The notes under the pieces were generated by a model. The model was given only the letters and a program-made list of their open reading frames with translations. It was not told where the DNA came from and ran no database searches. This document shows positions 55,493 through 64,000 of a stretch of 64,000 nt of DNA, piece by piece. Both the position numbers and the translations under genes were made by a program. How positions within the stretch are numbered: position 1 is the first letter of the stretch; each line of letters begins with the position of its first letter. The DNA is from Paramacrobiotus metropolitanus (taxonomy: Eukaryota > Tardigrada > Eutardigrada > Parachela > Macrobiotidae): assembly GCF_019649055.1 (NCBI RefSeq), contig NW_026570476.1, positions 1 to 64,000 of the forward strand. The letters run 5' to 3'.

Positions 55493-55541
55493 GACGCACA
55501 GCCAAGCGCAACTCTCGAAAGTAGCGTAATGTTGCGGGCAT

Positions 55542-57111
55542 ATTGATTAGCGTGGAGTGGAAAATAATAATTTAATAGTAGTAATTTACTGGTAAACGTC
55601 TGTAGATTTCGTATAACACCGTATCTTTCTTTCGAACTGCCAGCAATAACTGCTGTTTGTCTAAAAATGGATAAAAGGCAACGATCCCAACCACATATAG
55701 AAAATGGACATAAATTCTCAAAATAGTTAACTGCGATTAACATGCACTCCTGGAAACTGATTCATCATTTGGCAGTGTCAGGGCGGGCTTTTGATTCAGC
55801 CCTTCTGTCATTGGTTGGTTTTGGGTTTTTTCCTGTCTGGGCATTTGCATGCTTTTTCACGGCCTGCAGCACAGCTGTGCTGGCTGCAGGATCCGTTTTC
55901 TTGGCAGTTACATGTACTCAGTCACAGTGCAACACGACTCGTCGAATGAAAATATTGTTTACCAATACAAACCGGGCATGAAAGAAGTTTGCGGGATTGT
56001 AAACCAGCCAATCTCCGGCATGTCTGCCCAGAAAGATTATGTAATATGTCACCCACTGGGATGAACAGAAAGGGCTTCCTGTTCATTCCCTGGGTTTGGA
56101 GAAAATGGAGATGGTGCACATTATGTGATTGCCTAAGGAAGGCGCGGTGTGTGTTCAGATTTCGGCATTAAAAGCCTACACCCGTGGTTTGCTTTGTTCC
56201 GCCGTCGATGGTCGGTGCGCGCCGGCGCCACCTGACAAGCGTGCAAGCGTGTACTCGAAGAGCTCAACAATTCACTGGGGCAGATTTCCAAATTTAAGGG
56301 TAACGGCGCGATAGGAAGAGCGAAGACAGCAGCCCGCTTGCCAGCGAACGCCCCAGGTTAATTTACCAGTAACCGACGTAGACAAAAGAGGCGACCAGCA
56401 GGCCACGAGACAATGGTGGCATTGTGCTACTGGCCCAAGGTGAGCCAAACTCCAAAGCTTTTGGAACGTACAGAAAGTCTGTACAAACCCTGTTACAAAG
56501 ACTGAATCACACGAGCACGAGCACTGGATTTCATTAAGCGTTTTAATTAAATCTTACGCTTTTTAGCCTGCTAATCAGGAATGATGGTGAACTGGTACTG
56601 CTGTAAAGTGCAGTTAATCCGATTCAGTGATTGGATGGCAAATTATCGTGACTTTGTTTATAACTTCTCCTTATGAACCTGTTGTATTTGAAACGTTGCT
56701 GTGCGCTACAGCGTCGCCAGATGTGAAACCAGACTGTTGATGATTTTGTGGCAGCGCGACATCCATGGCTTTATGCAGATCATCTTGTGTGTGTGCTTCT
56801 TAAATTGCGTTTGCTTTGGTTGATCGTATTACCGAACCTGATTAACGAATAAACTTTGTGAGCATAAGGTTTTCGGTATTTGAACTACGCCTGAGGTTGA
56901 TTAACTTTGGTTTCGTACGTTTCAGTCTGCACATTAAAAGCTTTTCAAAATACGAGTACTGGAAGAAGGTTTGTATTCTTGTAAGAGTAAAAAATGGGGG
57001 GATGTGATGTTAAACGATGCTGTGAGAGTGTCTTTATTGCTATAGTTTAATCGGCACTGCGAGGAAATATTGGCTTTGCATAAGCATCTTACTATTGTTA
57101 GAGTTAACCGG
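55542..57111. other. Intergenic between F9 start and F10 end
   Basis: A plus-strand frame at 55,742-55,981 has a hydrophobic stretch but no homologue I recognise and no supporting context. Nothing else is identifiable. Confidence 0.35.
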
Positions 57112-59853
57112 CTATTTGCGCACGCGTGTGCTCGTCTGTAAGTATACATCCAGCACGGCGAAGGTGATCTTGCTCAGCCCTCTCAAATTCAGGTGTCGCA
57201 AATCAACATCATCCCAGCGCTGCGGACCACCGACTGTGCGGACGCCGTTAAGCCTGATAAGCACAAAGCACATGCATTTGAACTTCACACCACACCAACA
57301 CCGGTACTACGTTGAGTCATACTCACTCCCGCAAGAAGCTGCGAATCCACGCCCATTCTCCGGGATAGGCCAACGTCCGTACCCACCGCGAATGCACCGC
57401 GGCGACCTTCTCCAGCACTCGCTGTGTAACAGCTGGGCAACCGTCGTTGACCGCAGATATAAAGCGTTGACATAGTTCCTCGGCTGCCTCTGTGAAGCGG
57501 AACTCCACGAACGTAATAACCACATCCAGGCCAACTTCATCGACATCTGGCGATCGCATGAACAACTTACATTCGTCATCCGGCCGTGTCCATCGGCCTT
57601 CCTGGCACGACATGAGCAAGCAGTTTTTGCTACGACCCCCAACGGCTGCGGTATAGTTAATCAGTACAAACTGTTCGCACAGGGGCATCCAGTCCGGAAG
57701 CTTGTGGCACACAAACTGTCCACTCCGCTTACTCGGCGCCAGGTTCAAGAGGGAACCGGTCAACATCGAGGCGCTCTCGTAGCAATTCTTGGCGATGATC
57801 AGCGGCAAACGAATGCCCATCTGTTTCAGTACATCGTAAATCGCCGCCCATTTCCTCTCTAAACACATCCCTTCTGGGTCACATCTCCTTCTGTCGTCCG
57901 ATGATTTTTCTTCAAAAACTACCGCCAGCGCTCGTGTTGCATGGGAAACGCTTCGTTTCAGCATTACTGCAAGTTTATAACTGGTGACTGCGTCCAAATT
58001 AGAACATATCGAGCCATCCCAGTCCTCCGCTGCGAACCAGGAAGGCACGACAAAAGTGATGGTATTGTGACGCTGCGGCATGTAGTTGCACTTAATCAGT
58101 CTCCATAATGCGCAAACCCTGCGAATGTTCATATTTCGTCCCTTGAAAGCCCTTGACCACACAATTCTACTGAACATCTGAGCAAGTACAACTGTCCACA
58201 AAACATAGAAAGTCTATTGACAAACCAAAACTTGGGTCCGTTTTGACATTTCGATGATGTCTACGCTTGATTTTGAGCAAGAACATATCTCCATATTTGC
58301 TGCCGTAGTCTGCAGCGCTGACTTACTGGCTAATGCGTAACTGCGTAATGATATCCATTGCGAAGAAGATGCTGGCAAGGATCACAATCGGGAGGCCGAA
58401 GATGGCCCTTACTTCCTTTTCTGCAAAATAGCCAGTTAGCCCTGACAACACTTGCAAGTCGAGCCGGGAACATCTATATTTTTATAATAATTATATCTGT
58501 ATTTTAGAAATAACGGTGACCCGCCATTTCGTCGACGAAAATTCGTCGACCGTCACTTCGTCGAACAGACACAATGTCGACCCGTCACGACGTCGAACTA
58601 ACGTTTTACTAAATCATCTCTTAGGTTTTTAGGTTTTCTTAGGTTTATTCTTAGGTTTTTAGGTTTGATAGTTTTCTTAGGTTTCTTAGGTTTTCTGGTC
58701 GTCGCCCTCGACGGTCGACGAAGTGCGTTCGGGAAAGTGTCGTTCGACGTAGTGTTAGTCGACGAAATGTTGGTGAGCCAAGATAACATTATATAAGCCA
58801 GGACAAAGAACTCATCTAGAACGAGCTGGGCGCTGTTGCACGGCAGCAGGGATTCTGACCCTACAGTTCGTCAGGGGCAATGACAAAACATTGAAATACA
58901 TATGCAGGCCGCCGTCTATGTCGGTTTCCCGGCAAAAATGCGTCGTTACTCCTGCCTTGTTGACCAGGGACCGTTGCCAGGTTGCTGACAACGATACTGC
59001 CGGGATGTGCGGATTCCCTTGAGAGTTGCTCGGCGAGGTAACTTTGGCAAGCTACCCTCAAAGACACTTCATCCCAAAACAGACTCCGCCCTGCGGCGTC
59101 ACCGTGCACTTCGGCGCAGATGAATGTGACCCCGTCGATTCCCGCTCGCACAAACACACGACAGCCGACGTCGAACTCACAGCCATGAAGCCCCGTATGA
59201 TACTGTCCATTACAACGGAAATAAAATTTGGATGTTGTAGCATTCTTAAATAGAGGACAGCTGGTACTGCACCGGTCTCCGGGCCCGAACAGTATCTTGC
59301 AACTGCGAATCAGAAACTTGTGCATAAAATTCACGTCACGCAGCATATACGCCTTGTCGAAAGTGATGACATGCTTTTTGTACAATATTCCGTGAAATTT
59401 CTCTAGATACCCTTCCTCACCGCTTGGTGACGGCAGTACTGCGGCGAGGTGCAACGCGGGCACGAGGCGGTGTTCAAGCGGAGTAATATGGTTTGGCTCA
59501 TGCAAGCTAACAACGCAAAACATGCAGTATCGTTCCTTAATGAACGCAGCGGGCCGGAAAACGAACGGTCCGCCGGCTGTATCCTGCAGCGCTACGTGCA
59601 TGGAAGTGCCAGGCAAAATGGATCCCAGAGAAAATATATCAAGGAGACGATGCGGCCAGAGATGGTTGAAATGAATCCATTCTGCGTCGACGGTGCTGGC
59701 ATCGAAGTCAACGAAGAAGTAAGCACCGTCAATATCCTGAACGTATCCCAACCACCATTGGCCCGTGTCGCGCTGCACCAGCACCGTGTTCCCGTAATTC
59801 ACCTCCCGCGCACCGGAACGCAGCTCGCGAAAGTAGCGCCATGTCGGACACAT
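57112..59853 (-). CDS. F10: intact F-box protein with N-terminal Tudor/SH3-like domain (type A), 641 aa
   Basis: Exons 59,853-58,956, 58,420-58,327, 58,118-57,327 and 57,253-57,112 total 1926 nt, exactly 642 codons with the TAG stop; introns 535, 208 and 73 bp. Domains: residues about 20-70 Tudor/SH3-like (VNYGNTVLVQRDTGQWWLGY); about 95-290 a conserved middle domain with spaced cysteines and GCRVFVRAGIDGVTFICAE; about 305-345 an F-box (FGLPIVILASIFFAMDIITQ, then RVCALWRLI); about 346-595 a conserved region (ERSVS, RLPLIIAKN, LINYTA, VLEKVAAVHSRWV); the last 45 residues contain RWDDVDLRHLNL. By family knowledge an F-box binds Skp1, making this a likely SCF ubiquitin-ligase receptor; the target is unknown. 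Intron 1 would use a GC donor (CAAG/GCAGGA), since no GT fits. Head-to-head with F11. Confidence 0.88.
58500..58790. repeat. MITE-like insertion in intron 1 of F10
   Basis: Both flanks are rich in TTCGTCGAC/GTCGACGAA motifs in inverted arrangement (for example 58,528-58,560 and 58,695-58,775). The centre (58,617-58,694) is a TTAGGTTT minisatellite. The terminal parts GGTGACCCGCCATTTCGTCGAC and, inverted, GGCTCACCAACATTTCGTCGAC resemble each other. No coding capacity. Ends and target duplication are not resolved. Confidence 0.5.
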
Positions 59854-60786
59854 GTTTCTCTGGCGGACTTAAGGAGATCCGAATGGAGCTGCAGATTTAG
59901 CGTACCTAACTGCGTCACCCAACGGAACGGCTGTTTCTACTGAACTTACGGTATTCTAAGAAAAATTAATAACGGCACTGAAATGCAGCTGACTTCTGCA
60001 TGTAACCCCCCAGAATAGTCAAAGATTCGACACCTGTTGGCCCCCAAAACAGAATTCTGCAGTCGAATTATAAGGTTACCGGCAAAACAATCTATGCAAA
60101 GGGCAACAGTTTGTTAAAGCAGAGTGGCAATCAGGCTTATCACTGCATTATAGAGAACGAGCACATCCAATGGCAACCAGTCCGATTTGCACACGAATCC
60201 GCGACGGGAACAAGACGAACAATAAACTACCATACTTCGGAATGTGCGTAGAAATCCTATAATCAGTACAAACTAAATATTCCCTCAGCGCTTATTAAGC
60301 CTTAAGGTATGTCGGCGCTTTGTATGATCATGGGCAGCAACTCTGTCTATACCTTTTATTCATTTAGTTCTCAGCCAGCGTTTTAATCATCACATAACAT
60401 AAAACAAAGAAGACTTTCAAGCATTAAGACGAAGAAGCATTAAGACTTTCAGAACGAGAGATAGCTGACAGCCACAGGCTGCCACGCTGTCTGCTTGGTC
60501 AAACTTGGTTGTATGGAACAGCCACCCTAATCCGCTGCTCATGTAGATTAATACATGCATGATATGTTCGTGCAGCATGCGGCCAAAAGAACCAGACAGA
60601 CAGACTTTTCGAGACATCTTACGAGCGCCAAGACGCCAAGACGTCACCGTTTGGTTTGCGGGCTCTTCAGTAGCCGAAACGGTGTTTCATAGCTCAAAAA
60701 TGACGAAACTTATTCGAAGCATGGTCATTTGTGTTGGAAGGAATTACTGACGGCCGTTAGCGCTTGTCATACGCTTTCTCGTCGCC
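59854..60786. other. Intergenic spacer between divergent F10 and F11
   Basis: 933 bp between two starts, the shortest of the three head-to-head spacers. No recognisable promoter motif. The sequence just before F11 (TTTCTCGTCGCCATGAACG) matches the start context of F7. Confidence 0.45.
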
Positions 60787-60957
60787 ATGAACGCCACTCC
60801 ACGCTACTTTCGTGAACTGCACTTGCCTAATGCACGGCAGATCAATTACGGAAACACGGTGTTGGTGCAGCGCGACGCCGGCCAATGGTGGCTGGGATAC
60901 GCGCAGGATATTAGCGGCGATTACTTTTACGTGGACTTCGATGCCATCACAATCAGT
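60787..60957 (+). pseudogene. F11: 5-prime part of exon 1, type B, cut by an LTR element
   Basis: MNATPRYFRELHLPNARQIN followed by YGNTVLVQRDAGQWWLGY and a DFDAI segment: 57 codons in perfect agreement with the family, then the LTR of the right-hand element begins. The rest of the gene, if present, lies beyond 64,000. Confidence 0.85.
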
Positions 60958-61222
60958 TGTTACGCTTACACTATCCGTAAGGCGTAATGAATATCGGGTT
61001 TTAGCCACTTTAATAATACTCAGCTAAGAACTAACAAATAACAAGTAAACATGAGCTTATATAACGGCCTAAGCCGGAAATAACAGGACATCCAGGGAAA
61101 CGACCTAATATCAGACAATCACTCATTGTCAGTACATCTGGCTCACAAGGGCATGAGAAAGGCAAAAACATGGACTATGACCATAGGATAAACGCACACA
61201 TGAGTAATCCGGTTATGTAACA
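60958..61222 (-). repeat. 3-prime LTR of the Env-bearing element
   Basis: 265 bp with 6-bp inverted ends TGTTAC/GTAACA. The left boundary coincides with loss of F11 coding similarity. The partner LTR is not in the window, so identity and target duplication cannot be checked. Confidence 0.8.
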
Positions 61223-61238
61223 TTGCCCCCTTCCCAGA
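61223..61238 (-). other. Polypurine tract
   Basis: On the minus strand GGGAAGGGGGCAA directly precedes the LTR, as expected for plus-strand priming. Confidence 0.7.
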
Positions 61239-61269
61239 CGTCGCAGGTCCCTCAAGACGTTAAGTACGG

Positions 61270-63981
61270 TTATTCGTACGGTGCAGCGGAAAGAATCCGT
61301 CCCTCCTCCTTGTCCGGTGGGTTAATCGCTTCATAGCCGGGATCCTCAGGAGCGCTGACGTAAGTTACCGGTTCAGCTACCACAGTCGAACGTCGATGTC
61401 TCCGTTCCGCCAAGCGATTTGAAATCCGCTTTCCGCATCCAGCTATCGGTCCACGACACTGAAATATGACCAGCACAATCAGCACTAGCACTACGACCGT
61501 AGTGATCGACCCGAACATCGTTTTGAACCAACGTATCTTAGACATTAGGTCAGGTACACTTGCTGACTGCTGTACGTTCTGGACGAACGATTCCACGTTC
61601 TCCACCCCGTTATGTTCCATCGCACCGGCCAACTGGCCCAGCAATTGGAACGTCATCGCATGCTCCTTCTCGGCGGCTGCTTCCAGCAAAGCCCCAGAAA
61701 GGTCAACAGTCTCCTGGAAAGGCGCGAGTAACAGCTGTCGGTCAGCATACTGCACCGGCTGCACTGGTCGCCAATCTCCGTCTCTCCAGACGTGAGGAAT
61801 CCCCCGGAAGTTCACCGTATGCGATTGCCAGTAGCACTCTTGCCACTTAATCGCCATGAATCCGTCGCGAGAAATCGTGAAGTTTCCTGAACGAGGTTGT
61901 ACGCCGCAGTAGACGGTGTTCTGCGCTTCGAACGTTAGGTTGAACGGTCGGCACTGCCGCAAAATTCCCATGCTCCCGAAGCTCTCCAAGCTCTGACACT
62001 CTGTAAAGTGCATAGCACGCGCAGCCAAAATCCCGCTCACTTTCGACAGTGAATGAAGATTTTCGATTTTAAGTCTACTTAACCGACAGTCGACGGCGTT
62101 AACAGCTTCTGCAATGTGGTTCTCCTGCTCCACCACCGAGTCCATAATCCATTGTAGATGCTCAGGTAGATACTGTTGTAGCGTCATCGGGAGTTCAGTG
62201 GTTGCGCCTTCCGCCTCCGGCGTCTTTCTTCCGACAGTTGTAGTAGCCACTGTCACGGGCAACGGCATTATGGTGCGCGACGATCCCGACGGAAATCCGG
62301 GATGTGTCCCACCCGCGAATCCCAGCAAGTTCCTTTTGCCTCTAAATGCAGAATCTTTTCCTCCCCCTCCCGAGGCACTGCCTCCGGCGGTGTAGTTGAA
62401 ATCCTGGAACAGGATCTTCTCCGCACGCGTCAGTACCACCAGCAGCATACTCGTTTCACCGACAACACGGAATGCCTTTGTTCCGGTCTGTCCGTACAAG
62501 CGCGCCAATGCGCCTAGAACAAAATCCATTTGCCGCGCAGTATCGCGGATTCTCATCACACCGTTTGTATCGTTATACAATTGACCGACTCGCCTGGTCA
62601 GCCGAGCCGTCTCGCACGGTCTCTGCGTTTGCGAAATGTCGTTCCATACCACGGTCCGGTGTGCCAGAATCGCGTAGCCTACGGTGCGATCCGTCGCTAC
62701 CTCACCGACGATACTCATAATTGGGCACGTTTTGCACTCCTGCTCCAAGGTCAACTCCTCGAGCTCACAGTTGTATGTAGTGTACGTCTTCGTAGAGTAC
62801 CAGGCCCCTTCGCCCTTCGGCTCGGCTGTAAAAGACCAAACACTACCACGCTTCACCATTGAATTCACACCGCATTTGAACGTGTTAGCCATGACCCAAC
62901 AATCTCCCGCTGCTAACGGCTTCTCCTTGGAGGACTTCGTCGTGTCCCTCCAGCCCAGAAATCCTTCCTCGATGTGCAAGGTCTCCTCCCAGGCCCGACA
63001 GCTGAAGCCTTTGAACACGGTCCGGGCTTTATCTTCTGTATAGATGTCATACTTGACCGGGGTGAACTTGACGGACGACATGTTGCTCCGGCATTGCTCG
63101 TAGCGCTCAAAACTGACGACACCGACATGTCGTGGTGAAGAGCAGTCGCAGACAGCCACCTCCAGTGCTGCGACTAAGGGCATAAACAACAACACCAACA
63201 GCAGCAAGCCGTAAAAGTGCTTGTAAGAGCATGGGTCATACCGGTCCGGTGCCCTGCGCTCACGACCCGAACGCCGCTGTTCCGTTTCCGAGTTTTCCCG
63301 AGTCACCGGCGCGCACATCTCCGCCTCCGCCGTGGTCACTACCTCAGTCACCACAGGGGCCTGTACCACTGGCACCACAGGGGCCGCAATATCAGGGGCG
63401 CCCATCAGGGTGGTAGACGGCTCCTCTGCCGCTACCGTGTCCGTGACCTCGTTGTGGTCCACCAGTTGCTTGGGACGCGCGACAGGAATCCATCCTTCGC
63501 CGTCCTCATCCTCGGAGTCAACGAACATCTCGTTGCGATCCTTGAACAACTTCATCTTTGACACGTGGGTAACGAAAACGTTCCTTCGCTTCCGGATCCC
63601 GCAAGTTTCCACTTCGTAATTCACGGGTGACGTTTGCCTAAGCACTCGGTAGGGCCCATAAAAACGACTCAGTAACTTGGTCGCCTTACCGCGCTTTCCG
63701 GCAGGGTTGAACACCAAAACGTAATCCCCGTCTTTGTACGTCACTTCCGGGTGATCGTCGTGAGCGTAGAGGTAGTTCTGCTTCCCCTCAATGCGCGCAT
63801 TCGCCTTCGCGTGAAGCGCCTCCATCCTCTCTCCGACATCATACACGAACGCATCCGCTACTGTCGGGAACGCGATGTCGACCGGCAGCGTCGGCTCCCG
63901 CCCGTACAGTAACTTGAATGGCGACTCTTTCGTGGTGTCATGCTTGCTGGTGTTTGTCGCGAACACCACAAACGGCAGCAC
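61270..63981 (-). CDS. Integrase C-terminus fused in frame to an envelope-like glycoprotein
   Basis: 903 residues, open to the window edge. Residues 1-165 match the Gypsy integrase C-terminus (FKLLYGREPTLPVD, then a GPYRVL element and VTHVSKMKLF). Residues about 165-255 are an acidic/Pro linker. At about 259-277 a hydrophobic LLLLVLLFMPLVAALE is a likely signal peptide, followed by a cysteine-rich ectodomain with several NxS/T sites. A furin-like RGKR lies near 549 with a Gly/Phe-containing stretch after it; helical segments and further cysteines follow; a transmembrane segment (VVVLVLIVLVIF) sits near 827-840 with a short basic tail. This is the layout of a retroviral-type fusion glycoprotein, presumably expressed from a spliced RNA. 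No frame break is visible. The glycoprotein class is not assigned. Confidence 0.85.
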   Translation of the reverse strand: MLPFVVFATNTSKHDTTKESPFKLLYGREPTLPVDIAFPTVADAFVYDVGERMEALHAKANARIEGKQNYLYAHDDHPEVTYKDGDYVLVFNPAGKRGKATKLLSRFYGPYRVLRQTSPVNYEVETCGIRKRRNVFVTHVSKMKLFKDRNEMFVDSEDEDGEGWIPVARPKQLVDHNEVTDTVAAEEPSTTLMGAPDIAAPVVPVVQAPVVTEVVTTAEAEMCAPVTRENSETEQRRSGRERRAPDRYDPCSYKHFYGLLLLVLLFMPLVAALEVAVCDCSSPRHVGVVSFERYEQCRSNMSSVKFTPVKYDIYTEDKARTVFKGFSCRAWEETLHIEEGFLGWRDTTKSSKEKPLAAGDCWVMANTFKCGVNSMVKRGSVWSFTAEPKGEGAWYSTKTYTTYNCELEELTLEQECKTCPIMSIVGEVATDRTVGYAILAHRTVVWNDISQTQRPCETARLTRRVGQLYNDTNGVMRIRDTARQMDFVLGALARLYGQTGTKAFRVVGETSMLLVVLTRAEKILFQDFNYTAGGSASGGGGKDSAFRGKRNLLGFAGGTHPGFPSGSSRTIMPLPVTVATTTVGRKTPEAEGATTELPMTLQQYLPEHLQWIMDSVVEQENHIAEAVNAVDCRLSRLKIENLHSLSKVSGILAARAMHFTECQSLESFGSMGILRQCRPFNLTFEAQNTVYCGVQPRSGNFTISRDGFMAIKWQECYWQSHTVNFRGIPHVWRDGDWRPVQPVQYADRQLLLAPFQETVDLSGALLEAAAEKEHAMTFQLLGQLAGAMEHNGVENVESFVQNVQQSASVPDLMSKIRWFKTMFGSITTVVVLVLIVLVIFQCRGPIAGCGKRISNRLAERRHRRSTVVAEPVTYVSAPEDPGYEAINPPDKEEGRILSAAPYE

Positions 63982-64000
63982 CTCGTCCCAGGTGCGCTGC

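Larger units (their letters stand above)
50632..55541 (-). pseudogene. F9: F-box/Tudor-like family member (type A), split by a foldback element
   Basis: Exon 1 is 55,541-55,493 plus 52,978-52,147 around the insertion, exon 2 52,003-51,910 (94 nt), exon 3 51,599-50,829, exon 4 50,755-50,632; introns 143, 310 and 73 bp. Start MPATLRYFRELRLAVR; on the far side of the insertion the frame resumes QLNYGNTVLV, so the target site is in frame. One 2-nt deletion near 52,745 (after DEPGGP) breaks exon 1. Without the insertion exon 1 would be 875 nt, against 877 in F3 and F6. F-box ISGLLAAVLGNIFLGMDF plus VCALWRLIS, exon 3 (FRCTEAAAVQCQRFMAAANDNCP) and exon 4 (RWNDVDLRQLDV) are intact. Confidence 0.83.
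60958..64000 (-). mobile_element. Env-bearing Gypsy-type LTR retroelement, truncated by window edge
   Basis: The LTR (60,958-61,222), an adjacent polypurine tract, and one ORF combining the integrase C-terminus with an envelope-like glycoprotein, all on the minus strand. Protease, RT and the other LTR are beyond the window. It lies antisense in exon 1 of F11. Confidence 0.85.

Noticed and set aside
55742-55981. 79-residue plus-strand ORF with a signal-peptide-like segment
   Set aside because: No family match, no neighbours of related function and no codon signal; too weak to call a gene.
58617-58694. TTAGG-like telomeric repeat
   Set aside because: The unit is irregular (TTAGGTTT, TTAGGTTTTT, TTAGGTTTTC), short, and lies in an intron inside a MITE-like block.

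Overview
This is a eukaryotic, almost certainly invertebrate, window. It has spliced genes with short GT-AG introns (many 68-80 bp), several classes of transposable element and no rRNA, tRNA or bacterial-type operon. The repeated gene family reminds me of lineage-specific families in tardigrades such as Hypsibius, but the sequence alone does not prove the species. Nothing here is an ordinary single-copy housekeeping gene: the window is a decaying tandem gene family overrun by mobile elements.

Region 1-18,350 is one large Ty3/Gypsy-type element on the minus strand, cut by the left edge. From right to left it has a putative LTR or leader (about 17.5-18.3 kb), a long fragmented Gag region (11.7-17.5 kb) with a capsid-like segment, a coiled coil, a CCHC zinc knuckle and low-complexity tracts, a protease split between two frames (11.3-11.6 kb), an intact 1741-residue Pol (RT, RNase H, integrase, AT-hook tail; 5,015-10,240), and downstream ORFs made of degenerate helical repeats (1.2-4.8 kb). 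The whole element is peppered with a short palindrome, CCGAC-n7-GTCGG, that is translated as PTTEVG-like peptides.

Region 20,000-61,000 is a cluster of eleven members (F1-F11) of one multi-exon family. The gene model is exon 1 (Tudor/SH3-like barrel plus a cysteine-containing middle domain), a 94-nt exon 2 (first half of an F-box), exon 3 (second half of the F-box, VCALWR, plus a long conserved region) and exon 4 (a short WD.VDLR.LD domain). The products look like substrate receptors of SCF ubiquitin ligases. Two subfamilies exist: A (F1, F2, F4, F6, F9, F10) on the minus strand and B (F3, F7, F11) on the plus strand. They form three head-to-head pairs (F2/F3, F6/F7, F10/F11). Only F10 (57,112-59,853; 641 aa) reads through without a break. 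The others carry frameshifts, deletions or transposon insertions.

Insertions inside the cluster are well delimited. A Gypsy-type LTR element (22,192-26,568) has identical 137-bp LTRs and the target duplication ATAAA in exon 1 of F1. A foldback-like DNA element (52,979-55,492) with hairpin-repeat termini and the target duplication GACGCA lies in exon 1 of F9. A hAT derivative (35,928-37,046) with the 8-bp duplication CCACCTAC lies inside a LINE remnant. A second, broken LINE lies at 47,763-50,186. At the right edge an Env-bearing Gypsy-type element (LTR 60,958-61,222, continuing past 64,000) interrupts exon 1 of F11.
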